Source of the DNA: Planctomycetota bacterium
GTDB taxonomy: Bacteria > Planctomycetota > Planctomycetia > Pirellulales > Pirellulaceae
Reading direction: 5' to 3'
DNA length: 43,802 nucleotides
Assembly: GCA_026692905.1 (NCBI GenBank)
Contig: JAPLNL010000090.1
Location: forward strand, 1 to 43,802
The notes under the pieces are model-generated. The model ran no database searches, had not been told where the DNA came from, and worked only from the letters and a program-made list of their open reading frames with translations. The position numbers were made by a program, and so were the translations under genes. Of this stretch, positions 8,180 through 16,752 are shown piece after piece (positions within the stretch are counted from its first letter, which is position 1; each line of letters opens with the position of its first letter).

Positions 8180-11062
8180 TTGACCAATATGCAAAAGCCA
8201 GGATTAATTACGCAGCTAACGGTTTTGGCAGGTGCATGGGTTTTGTTAGGTGGCGCTCGGCTTTTTTCGCAGGATTCGGCGGAGCTTAGGCAGGAGTATT
8301 TCGAGAGGAAAGTGCGGCCTCTCCTCGTTGAACGTTGCCTGGAATGTCACTCGACGGAGACCGAAACCAACGGTGGGCTCTCTCTTGATTCCAAAGTTGG
8401 TTGGTCAACGGGCGGGGATTCTGGCCCTGCTATCAACGTTGCCGATTGGCAAAAAAGCCTCCTGTGGATTGCGGTAGACTATCGCAATCTCAAGCTTCAG
8501 ATGCCCCCCGATTCAAAATTATCGGATGCAGAGAAAGAGGTTATACGGACTTGGCTTAGCACGGGTGCGTTTGACCCACGAGAGCCGTCCAAGTCAGCCA
8601 CACCCAAAACGTCATTTGCGTTATCGGTCGAGGGCGCACAGAGCCATTGGGCTTATCGTGCTCCGATGCGTGGGACGATTCCACCGCTCGAGAATCACCG
8701 TCGCCGCGCATTGGATGCCTTTCTTGGAAAGGCCCAAGCCGATGTCGGAGTGGAACCAAGCGACTCAGCAACATCATCGGTTTTATTCCAACGTTTGTCG
8801 GTCGATCTGCATGGCATCCGGCCAGTTGCAAATCAAGCAGATGAGGCGTTTGTAGGTTACGAGGACTTGGTCGACTCCATGCTGGCGTCTCCTCGTTTCG
8901 GGGAGCGATTTGCTCGGCATTGGATGGATGCCGTTCGATTTGCGGAGTCGATCACGCTCCGAGGGTTCGTGCTTCCCGATGCGTGGCGATATCGCAATTA
9001 TTTGATCGAGTCGTTCAATAGCGATAAACCGGTGAATCAGTTCATTCGCGAGCAAGTTGCGGGGGATTTGATGAACGCAGAAAATCTGAAGGAGCGACAG
9101 TCGCAATTGGTCGCGACCACTGCGCTGGCGGTCGGAGATACAAACCTGGAGGAGCAGGACAAAAAACAACTGGAGATGGATTATGTAGACGAGCAGCTTG
9201 AGCTGATCGGAAAAGTCTTCTTAGCGCAAACCATCGGTTGTGCTCGTTGTCATGATCACAAATTCGATCCCATTCCAACACGTGACTACTACGCCTTAGC
9301 TGGTATCATGAAATCTTCGGTCGCGTTAGAGCATTCGAACGTATCGAAATGGATTAGTGTTCCACTTCCATTGGCTAGCGAAGCCGAATCGCGATACAAG
9401 GACATGTCCGCTCGACATGTCGTGTTAAAGACGCGGTCGGATCAATTAAAGAAGCAAATCCAAGCGGGCCCGGGAGTGTCGTTGGTCGTCAAAGTGGAAG
9501 ATCTTATGGGGATTGTGGTTGATGATGTGAATGCAAAGAAGGTAGGTGAATGGGAGTCATCGACGTCGGTAAAGGCATATGTCGGAAACGGATATTTGCA
9601 TGATAAGAACTCGGGCAAGGGCTCCAAGTCGGTTACTTTTGAGCCAAGCGATTTGAAACCAGGCACCTACAAAGTTCGGCTTGCGTATAACCATTCCGAA
9701 AGTAGAACGAAGTCGGCACTGGTTCGGATCTTTAGCGCCGATGGTGAGGACGTCGTTCGCGTTAATCAATCTGAGAAGCCTGTCGATGATGGTTTGTGGC
9801 AGACTTTGGGGACCTATCGCTTTGAGCAGGGTGGTCAAGCTTTCGTTATGATCAGCAACGAAGGGACCAAGGGTCATGTGATTGCAGACGCCGTTCAGTT
9901 TTTGCCAGACGCACCACCTCAGGCCGCATCTTTGGCAACGGAGTCTTCTTCGTCTGAGGTCAAAGCGCTGCCCAAGCAAACCGAATTGGAATCATTGGAG
10001 TCGCTTCGAAAAGAATCGTTAGCCATTGACGAGGAGCTCAAATCTCTGCGTGCTGAGCTCGATGCAAGGCCTATGGTCATGTCGTTCCAACCGTCCGAGT
10101 CGCCAGCCGATATCGCCATTCACGTGCGTGGTAGTGTTCATCAACAGGGAACGATCGTTCCTCGCGGTTTTCTTAGTTGTGTTTCAGCGGTGGCAACTCC
10201 CGTAACTATCGATCCCAAGTCGAACGGTCGTTTGGAGCTCGCGAATTGGCTTGCCAATGACAGCAACCCACTAACAGCAAGAGTTTATGTGAACCGTGTT
10301 TGGAGCTGGCTGATGGGGGATGGACTCGTTCGATCAATCGATAACTTCGGCACAACAGGAGAGCAACCCAGCAATCCCGAATTACTGGATTGGTTGACAC
10401 TCGAATTCATTCAGCACGATTGGTCCACGAAATGGCTTGTTCGCGAGATTGTGTTATCGGATGCTTATATGCGTTCTAGCAAAGCGACCAAGCTCGCGAT
10501 GGAGCTCGATCCTGATAATCGACTTTTTGCGAGGAGCAATGTTCGAAGACTGGATGCCGAGACCATTCGTGACACGCTTTTGAGCATCAGCGGAGAGCTG
10601 GATTTGGCGGTCCAGATTGAATCGACGATTCCCGACAAGACCAAAGAGGATTATGGCTTTAAGCATGTTGCGAGATATCGGTCCGTGTACGGTCCTTGGT
10701 TTCGGAATGCCCTTCCGGAACTATACACCGAGTTTGATGGGGCCAACCCTAGCTTTCCGATCAGCAAACGCAATCGATCCACGATCGCTCCTCAGGCCCT
10801 AGCGATGCTCAATAGCGAATGGATTGCCGAGCGTGCGCATCAATTTGGTCTTCGACTTGCTTCGGAAACGGGGCTTTCTGAGGAGCAAAGAGTGAACACC
10901 TGTTTTTTGGCCACACTGAGCCGGTTGCCTTCGAGCCGGGAGACCAAGTGGGCAGAAGAACAGATTCGGCAAGCGAGAAAAAGAAACCACTCCCAGGCGA
11001 CTCTTTGGAGTTCGTTGGTCCATGATTTGATCGCTTCCCTCGATTTTCGTTATATCGAATAG
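8180..11062 (+). CDS. PSCyt1 / DUF1549 / golvesin-like / DUF1553 planctomycete protein
   Basis: A 960-aa exported protein with a hydrophobic leader in the first 30 residues (ATG 8189 is an alternative start). The planctomycete cytochrome-c-like PSCyt1 domain holds CLECH at 53-57. DUF1549 follows (ARHWMDAVRFAES) and contains a second CxxCH (CARCHDHKFDP, 354-358). About residues 437-580 look like a golvesin C-terminal-like beta domain (GTYKVRLAYNHSESR..., LGTYRFEQGG..., VIADAVQFL). DUF1553 comes after (NPLTARVYVNRVWSWLMG, RRLDAETIRDTLLSISGEL, PQALAMLNSEW). A predicted coiled coil near 590-640 links the last two parts. The function of this family is not settled. Heme binding and a role in polysaccharide breakdown or electron transfer have been inferred. 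It is followed after 12 bases by DUF1501, its usual partner. Confidence 0.93.
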   Translation: MTNMQKPGLITQLTVLAGAWVLLGGARLFSQDSAELRQEYFERKVRPLLVERCLECHSTETETNGGLSLDSKVGWSTGGDSGPAINVADWQKSLLWIAVDYRNLKLQMPPDSKLSDAEKEVIRTWLSTGAFDPREPSKSATPKTSFALSVEGAQSHWAYRAPMRGTIPPLENHRRRALDAFLGKAQADVGVEPSDSATSSVLFQRLSVDLHGIRPVANQADEAFVGYEDLVDSMLASPRFGERFARHWMDAVRFAESITLRGFVLPDAWRYRNYLIESFNSDKPVNQFIREQVAGDLMNAENLKERQSQLVATTALAVGDTNLEEQDKKQLEMDYVDEQLELIGKVFLAQTIGCARCHDHKFDPIPTRDYYALAGIMKSSVALEHSNVSKWISVPLPLASEAESRYKDMSARHVVLKTRSDQLKKQIQAGPGVSLVVKVEDLMGIVVDDVNAKKVGEWESSTSVKAYVGNGYLHDKNSGKGSKSVTFEPSDLKPGTYKVRLAYNHSESRTKSALVRIFSADGEDVVRVNQSEKPVDDGLWQTLGTYRFEQGGQAFVMISNEGTKGHVIADAVQFLPDAPPQAASLATESSSSEVKALPKQTELESLESLRKESLAIDEELKSLRAELDARPMVMSFQPSESPADIAIHVRGSVHQQGTIVPRGFLSCVSAVATPVTIDPKSNGRLELANWLANDSNPLTARVYVNRVWSWLMGDGLVRSIDNFGTTGEQPSNPELLDWLTLEFIQHDWSTKWLVREIVLSDAYMRSSKATKLAMELDPDNRLFARSNVRRLDAETIRDTLLSISGELDLAVQIESTIPDKTKEDYGFKHVARYRSVYGPWFRNALPELYTEFDGANPSFPISKRNRSTIAPQALAMLNSEWIAERAHQFGLRLASETGLSEEQRVNTCFLATLSRLPSSRETKWAEEQIRQARKRNHSQATLWSSLVHDLIASLDFRYIE

Positions 11063-11074
11063 AGCATAAACAAA

Positions 11075-12499
11075 ATGATACACCGACGCTCTTTTCTTCA
11101 TTCTACCGCATGTGGTTTTGGCTCTTTGGCCACCGCATCGCTTCTCTCACAATGGTCGAACCGTAGCGATGGAGCAACTAGCCAATTCGCAGGAGCAAAT
11201 GGATTACATTTTCCTGCCAAGGCAAAGCGAGTGATTTTTTTGTTCATGCAAGGGGGGGTGAGCCAAGTCGATTCGTTTGATTACAAACCGTTGTTGGCGA
11301 GTCGGGATGGCGAAATGGTTGGCTTCGACGATGCTCGAGAATTTGCGAACAAGGGGACGGTTGGCAGCCAGCAGCGTGTCATGAAATCGCCATGGGGTTT
11401 CAATCAGTATGGGCAGTCGGGCCGTTGGGTGTCGGACCTGTTTCCCAATATGGCGGAGCATGTCGATCGCATGGCGATGGTGCATAGCATGCATACCGAT
11501 GGCGTTGCGCATGGTCCAGCCACCTTGTTTTTGCACTCAGGCTCGCAAAACTTTATCCGGCCGTCCATGGGCTCTTGGATTCAATACGGTATCGGATCGG
11601 AAAACGAAAACTTGCCTGGTTTTGTTTCCATTTCGCCTTCGATTGGAAACGGTGGCGCTCGCAACTATGGGAGCGCATTCCTACCTGCGAGGTTTCAGGG
11701 GACGCCTATTGGGAAAGCAGGGAACGATGCATTGACAATCGATCACTTGCAATCGATTGGCTTATCGAGTGGAGATTCAAACCGATCGCGATTGGATCAG
11801 ATTCAAGCGTTGAATCAAATACAGCTTGAGCAACGGGCGTCCGGCGATAGCGAACTCGAGGCGGCGGTTCAGTCGTACGAGATGGCTTGGCGAATGCAAA
11901 ATGCTGCCCCCGAGTTGCTAGACTTCTCGACCGAAACGGAGGATACAATCAAGCTTTACGGGTTGGATCAAAAAGAGACTCAAGCGTACGGTCGAAAATG
12001 CTTGTTGGCGCGGCGACTTTGTGAGTCTGGTGTTCGGTTTGTCCAAGTCAATTACGGAGACAACTCCGCCAATCCTGCTTGGGACCAGCATTCGAATTTG
12101 CCGAAGCACGCTGAGCACGCTCGTGCGGTGGACCAGCCGATTGCTGGACTCTTGACTGATTTAGCGCAACGAGGATTGCTCGAAGACACGCTTGTTTGGT
12201 GGGGCGGAGAATTCGGTCGAGCTCCCTACGCGGAGAAAAATGGCACGGGGCGGGACCACAATCCAGGCGGGTTCACGATGTGGCTGTCGGGTGGTGGCGT
12301 CCAGCCGGGCGTCGCATATGGTCGTACGGACGAATTTGGCCATTTGGCGATCGAAAACAAAGTCCATATGCACGATATGCACGCCACCATTCTGCATTTG
12401 TTGGGCATTGACCATGAAAAGCTGACATTTAAACATGCCGGACGTGATTTTAGGTTAACAGATGTGCATGGCAGGGTAGTTCGCGGCATCCTTTCTTAG
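11075..12499 (+). CDS. DUF1501 family protein with Tat-like signal
   Basis: A 474-aa member of DUF1501, an alkaline-phosphatase/sulfatase-like fold family common in Planctomycetes. The N-terminus MIHRRSFLHSTACGFGSLAT has a twin-arginine-like RRSFL motif followed by a hydrophobic stretch, which suggests folded export by Tat. Family landmarks include FLFMQGGVSQVDSFDYKP near residue 50, WWGGEFGRAP near 372, GRDHNPGGFTMWLSGGG near 391, and the HMHDMHATILHLLGIDH ending. It is co-directional with the PSCyt1 gene, and in many genomes the two form a conserved pair, probably acting together in the periplasm. The substrate is unknown. Confidence 0.93.
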   Translation: MIHRRSFLHSTACGFGSLATASLLSQWSNRSDGATSQFAGANGLHFPAKAKRVIFLFMQGGVSQVDSFDYKPLLASRDGEMVGFDDAREFANKGTVGSQQRVMKSPWGFNQYGQSGRWVSDLFPNMAEHVDRMAMVHSMHTDGVAHGPATLFLHSGSQNFIRPSMGSWIQYGIGSENENLPGFVSISPSIGNGGARNYGSAFLPARFQGTPIGKAGNDALTIDHLQSIGLSSGDSNRSRLDQIQALNQIQLEQRASGDSELEAAVQSYEMAWRMQNAAPELLDFSTETEDTIKLYGLDQKETQAYGRKCLLARRLCESGVRFVQVNYGDNSANPAWDQHSNLPKHAEHARAVDQPIAGLLTDLAQRGLLEDTLVWWGGEFGRAPYAEKNGTGRDHNPGGFTMWLSGGGVQPGVAYGRTDEFGHLAIENKVHMHDMHATILHLLGIDHEKLTFKHAGRDFRLTDVHGRVVRGILS

Positions 12500-12631
12500 C
12501 CATTGTGCAAGGCTTCAACTATCGGTTTTGGGGTTAGCCGCGTATAGTAGACGCGTGCATTCAACAGCACATTTTCTTCGCGTAAAGCCAATTGCCTTTG
12601 GCTTCGCCCCTTATTCGAATGTGTTCTTGGA

Positions 12632-13969
12632 ATGCAAAATACTGACGTCGATCCATTGATGGGCCTTGTGCCGCCGAAAAACTCCGTAATGGGGGTTGTG
12701 CACGTAAGCCGGCCAATGCTCCACCCAAACATTTACCGACGCCGTATTATCGAAGTCGAGGGGAATCCAGCTCCTGGTCAATGGGTCGCCGTATATCATC
12801 AACAGCTGCCGCTGAGTTCACGGTCGCATGAACCTCAAGAACGAAGCGATTCCCCTTACAAGCCCAGGACGCCCAAAGCTCCCGAGCCAAGTGGAACGCC
12901 GCAGCTTTTCGCTTATGGAATCTACAATCCAAAATCGGAAGTTGCCGTACGGCTTTACTCTTGGTGGGGACAATGGCCCGATGAGGCGTTTTGGGAACAG
13001 AAAGCCCGAGAGGCCGTCTCCTTGCGGCGTGATGTGCTTCGGCTCGATGAGACTACGGACGCTTATCGCGTTCTCCACGGCGAATCCGATGGGTTTCCGG
13101 GACTTGTGGTCGATCGCTACGGCGATTGCTTGAGCGCCGAAGTATTTAGTCTTGGGATGTCCAAGCGGTGCGAGCCGATTTTGGAAATGTTGGCCGAGGA
13201 GCTTGGCACCAAGCATTATCTGATTCAAGAGTGCCCTCAGTTTATTAGCCAAGAGGGCTGCACGGTTCCAAACCGATCTTCGGACAATCTGCCACCGGTG
13301 GTGACGATCACGGAGAACGGGGTTAAATACAAAGTGCACTTCGGCACTGGTCACAAGACGGGCTTCTTTTGCGATCAACGAGACAACCGCCGCAAATTGG
13401 CTGAAATGTGCAAGGGCAAAACCGTTTTGGACCTTTGTTGTTATACGGGTGGCTTCGCTGTCCAAGCGGCTAAAGCTGGTCAAGCGTCCGAAGTCACTGG
13501 GGTCGATCTCGATGCCGAGCCGCTGGCGTTCGCCAAGAAGAACGCAGATATCAATCATACTCGCGTTCGCTTTGTTCAATCGGACGCCTTTGCGTTCATG
13601 CGAGATATGCAGCGTATTGGTCGGCAATATGATGTTGTTGTGCTTGACCCACCCAAGCTGATTCGATCCCGATTGGAGCTTGAGGAAGGAACGCACAAGC
13701 ACTTTGACCTCAATCGTTTGGCCATGCAGATGGTCAAGCCAGGTGGGATCTTATTAACATGCTCATGCGCTGGTTTGCTCGATAGCGAAGCGTTCAACGG
13801 AGTCGTGCGTTCGGCAGCTAAGGCAACCGGCTTCGATGATCAAGGAAACCCGCATCCACCGCGGACGCTCCAAATCCTGCACTCCAATGGAGCTGCCCCA
13901 GACCATCCGGTTGTAGCCCATTGCCCCGAAACGAGTTACCTCAAAAGTATTTGGGCGCGAGTTTTGTAG
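12632..13969 (+). CDS. Class I SAM-dependent rRNA methyltransferase, RlmI-like
   Basis: Up to 445 aa. An N-terminal PUA-like region (HPNIYRRRIIEVEGNPAPGQW) is followed by a linker, then the RlmI-type EEHD-like region (LRLDETTDAYRVLHGESDGF, LVVDRYGD). The Rossmann methyltransferase domain contains VLDLCCYTGGF (SAM motif I), GVDLDAEPL (motif II) and VVLDPPKL (motif IV). RlmI makes m5C1962 in 23S rRNA of E. coli, and the TCSCAG segment near residue 376 matches the catalytic Cys region of such enzymes. A proline-rich insertion at about residues 75-95 interrupts the PUA-like part. No ribosome-binding site is evident before 12632, and ATG 12689 is a possible start. The exact target nucleotide is inferred. 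Confidence 0.87.
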   Translation: MQNTDVDPLMGLVPPKNSVMGVVHVSRPMLHPNIYRRRIIEVEGNPAPGQWVAVYHQQLPLSSRSHEPQERSDSPYKPRTPKAPEPSGTPQLFAYGIYNPKSEVAVRLYSWWGQWPDEAFWEQKAREAVSLRRDVLRLDETTDAYRVLHGESDGFPGLVVDRYGDCLSAEVFSLGMSKRCEPILEMLAEELGTKHYLIQECPQFISQEGCTVPNRSSDNLPPVVTITENGVKYKVHFGTGHKTGFFCDQRDNRRKLAEMCKGKTVLDLCCYTGGFAVQAAKAGQASEVTGVDLDAEPLAFAKKNADINHTRVRFVQSDAFAFMRDMQRIGRQYDVVVLDPPKLIRSRLELEEGTHKHFDLNRLAMQMVKPGGILLTCSCAGLLDSEAFNGVVRSAAKATGFDDQGNPHPPRTLQILHSNGAAPDHPVVAHCPETSYLKSIWARVL

Positions 13970-13999
13970 TCACGCCAAAAGGAAAGGAATCTTACGAGC

Positions 14000-16096
14000 A
14001 TGAACCCCTTCGAGCGATTCACACCCTTTGATTTGGACAGTCGCTTCAAGCCCTCCGGCGATCAGCCGCAAGCTATCGCCGAACTTGTTCGCGGATTGAA
14101 TTCGGGTAAAAAGCATCAAGTTCTCATGGGTGTTACCGGATCTGGCAAGACGTTCACGATGGCAAACGTCATTCAAGCGGTCCAAAAGCCGACGCTCGTA
14201 TTGAGTCACAATAAGACTCTGGCCGCCCAGCTTTATTCGGAGTTCAAAGAGTTCTTCCCTCGCAACGCGGTTCACTACTTCGTTAGTTATTACGACTACT
14301 ATCAACCCGAAGCGTACATTCCGCAGCGTGATATCTATATCGAAAAGGATGCGTCGATCAACGAAGAGATCGATCGCTTGAGGTTAGCGTCGACAAGCGC
14401 CCTGGTCAGCCGCCGCGATTGCATCATCATCGCCAGCGTCTCATGCATCTACGGTTTGGGGTCCCCAGATGAATACAAACGAAGTGTGGTGCCTATCCGC
14501 GTTGGTGAATCGATCAACCGCGAAGATTTGTTGCTCCGTCTGATCGATATCCAATACGAACGCAATGATATTGCTTTTGAACGGAGCAAGTTTCGGATTC
14601 GGGGTGATACGATGGAGCTCTGGCCATCGTATGAGGAATTCGCCTATCGAATTGAATGCTGGGGGGACGAGGTTGAGCAGATTTCGATTATTAACCCGAC
14701 TAGCGGCGAAGTTATTTCGAAGTTAGCCGAAGTCTACATTTATCCGGCTAAGCACTTTGTAACTTCCGAGGAACGGATCACCAATGCGATCAAAGTGATT
14801 CGAGCAGAACTGGAGTCACAGCTCGAAAAGTTTAAAGGAGAAGGCAAAATTTTGGAGGCCCAACGTCTCAATGCCCGGACCCGTTTCGACTTGGAAATGT
14901 TGCAACAAGTTGGCCATTGCCCGGGTATCGAAAACTACTCGCGTCCTTTATCTGGTAAAGAGCCTGGGGCTACGCCAGACACACTTTACGATTTCTTTCC
15001 CAATGATTTTTTGCTGATGGTGGACGAGTCGCACGTCTCGATCCCACAGGTTCGCGCGATGTATGCAGGGGACCGAAGTCGAAAGACTACGCTGGTGGAG
15101 CACGGTTTTCGCTTGCCATGCGCGTTGGACAATCGGCCGATGAAGTTCGATGAGTGGGAAGCCAAAATCAATCAAGTGGTTTTCGTGTCTGCGACTCCTA
15201 GCGACTATGAGCTCGAGCAAACACAGGGGGAGGTCGTTGAGCAGATCATTCGCCCAACGGGATTGCTTGATCCGATTGTCGAGGTTGTGCCGGCGCGTGG
15301 CCAAGTCATGCATTTGCTTGCACAGATCCGTGAACGCATCGCTATGGGGGATCGCACGTTGGTGACTGCGTTGACCAAGCGATTGGCGGAAGATCTATCT
15401 AACTTCTTTGTCGAAAACGATCTCAAGTGCCGTTGGTTGCACAGCGAGTTGGACGCATTCGAGAGGGTTGATTTGCTGAGAGAATTGCGAGAGGGGCGTT
15501 GTGACGTTTTGGTTGGAGTCAACTTGCTTCGCGAAGGGCTCGATTTGCCGGAGGTTTCTCTTGTCGCCATCTTGGATGCTGACAAAGAAGGGTTTCTGCG
15601 GAGCGAGACATCGCTGATTCAGACGATTGGCCGAGCCGCTAGAAACTCGAATTCTAAGGTTATTTTGTATGCTGACCGCATGACGGCTTCGATGCAGACT
15701 GCAATTGAGGAAACGCAGCGTCGTCGCAAGCTGCAGGAGGCTTACAATGTGGAGCATGGGATCACACCAGAGACAGTAAAGCGTGGTGTTACGGCCAGCA
15801 TTCTGCAAGCGGCTGAGAATCGCAAGCGGGCCAGAGACATGGTTCGCGTCGACGCAACCTCGGAACGCATCACGGAAGACTATCTAAAGACGATGGAAGA
15901 GGAGATGCTAGCAGCCGCAGAGAATCTCGAATTTGAGAGAGCAGCAGCCTTGCGGGATAAGATAATGCGAATGCGGGAAAAGATCGGTCAGCCGGTTGAA
16001 TCGGACTCCGACGACGAACGCATGGTAGGTGGCCGTCAGAAAAAGCGATCCTCCAAAGGCTCCGGGTCACGAGTGCCAAGGCCCAAGAGTAAGTAG
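14000..16096 (+). CDS. uvrB: Excinuclease ABC subunit B
   Basis: A 698-aa UvrB, close to the usual length of about 670. Walker A GVTGSGKT is at residues 44-51. The beta-hairpin region YYDYYQPEAYIPQRDIYIEK is at about 94-113. VDESHVSIPQ is the Walker B/helicase segment, with helicase motifs V and VI in LLREGLDLPEVSLVAILDAD and QTIGRAARN. The C-terminal UVR domain (EEMLAAAENLEFERAAALRD) mediates UvrC contact. A basic tail (KKRSSKGSGSRVPRPKSK) extends past it. UvrB is the damage-verification helicase of nucleotide excision repair, working with UvrA and UvrC, neither of which is in this window. It follows the methyltransferase by 30 bases and may be cotranscribed with it. Confidence 0.98.
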   Translation: MNPFERFTPFDLDSRFKPSGDQPQAIAELVRGLNSGKKHQVLMGVTGSGKTFTMANVIQAVQKPTLVLSHNKTLAAQLYSEFKEFFPRNAVHYFVSYYDYYQPEAYIPQRDIYIEKDASINEEIDRLRLASTSALVSRRDCIIIASVSCIYGLGSPDEYKRSVVPIRVGESINREDLLLRLIDIQYERNDIAFERSKFRIRGDTMELWPSYEEFAYRIECWGDEVEQISIINPTSGEVISKLAEVYIYPAKHFVTSEERITNAIKVIRAELESQLEKFKGEGKILEAQRLNARTRFDLEMLQQVGHCPGIENYSRPLSGKEPGATPDTLYDFFPNDFLLMVDESHVSIPQVRAMYAGDRSRKTTLVEHGFRLPCALDNRPMKFDEWEAKINQVVFVSATPSDYELEQTQGEVVEQIIRPTGLLDPIVEVVPARGQVMHLLAQIRERIAMGDRTLVTALTKRLAEDLSNFFVENDLKCRWLHSELDAFERVDLLRELREGRCDVLVGVNLLREGLDLPEVSLVAILDADKEGFLRSETSLIQTIGRAARNSNSKVILYADRMTASMQTAIEETQRRRKLQEAYNVEHGITPETVKRGVTASILQAAENRKRARDMVRVDATSERITEDYLKTMEEEMLAAAENLEFERAAALRDKIMRMREKIGQPVESDSDDERMVGGRQKKRSSKGSGSRVPRPKSK

Positions 16097-16140
16097 CTCG
16101 GGTCTGTGCTCCCGGTTTGGCTGGTTCCTTGATTTTAAAG

Positions 16141-16701
16141 TCATGAGTTGACCGGGACGTTCCCCACTTTGAAAACCGTCTCGATGTATCGAAAACCGAT
16201 CGATTCGTAGAGGCGAATTGCACCTGTGTTGTGAACCGTGACTTCTAAATTTACTTTGATGCATCCGGTTTCTCGAAAGCCTTGAAGTGCCCGCTGAAGC
16301 AATTCGCGGCCTATCCCCATTCCACGAAACTGAGGCACAACTCCAATATTTTGAATTGCCCCTTCCGAAGCGTTGAGGCGCAACCCCTGGATGGTCCCTA
16401 CAGGAACCTCCGGCTTCCCGTCTGGGTCAGCTATCGCAAGCCATGTCGCCTCAGGAACGAAATTGGCTCGCAACGAAATATCTCGCATGAGTTGTCGACA
16501 ACCGTCTCGATCGCCAAGACACGGGAAAACGTTTGCGTCAATTTCGAGACGAAAGCTATCCCATTTCGCCAAAGCATGTTGCCCTAAGACTTTTTCTGAC
16601 CATGGCACAAAACGCAGCGTGCTTTCACCAGGCACGTGGGTCTGATCGAAGTGCAGCAGATCGATCTGCATTTTGTATCGCTTGAAATAAACGACTGGCA
16701 T
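16141..16701 (-). CDS. GNAT family N-acetyltransferase
   Basis: A 186-aa protein with a GNAT fold. The acetyl-CoA-binding motif A is IGVVPQFRGMGIGRELLQRA (Q/R-x-x-G-x-G/A type) at about residues 130-149. Motif B at the end reads LEVTVHNTGAIRLYESIGFRYI. The N-terminal part is family-specific and contains a WSEKVLGQHALAKW segment. Such enzymes transfer acetyl from acetyl-CoA to amines or protein N-termini, and the substrate is not predictable. It follows the gamma-glutamyltransferase gene on the same strand after 51 bases and ends convergently with uvrB. Confidence 0.88.
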   Translation of the reverse strand: MPVVYFKRYKMQIDLLHFDQTHVPGESTLRFVPWSEKVLGQHALAKWDSFRLEIDANVFPCLGDRDGCRQLMRDISLRANFVPEATWLAIADPDGKPEVPVGTIQGLRLNASEGAIQNIGVVPQFRGMGIGRELLQRALQGFRETGCIKVNLEVTVHNTGAIRLYESIGFRYIETVFKVGNVPVNS

Positions 16702-16752
16702 CTATGTTTGTTTGCCTAGGAGCAGTTGCAAGGTGAATAAGTTTGGAGGCAG

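Noticed and set aside
12818-13702. 294-codon minus-strand frame inside the RlmI-like gene
   Set aside because: Antisense to clear methyltransferase motifs, and no homology signal of its own.
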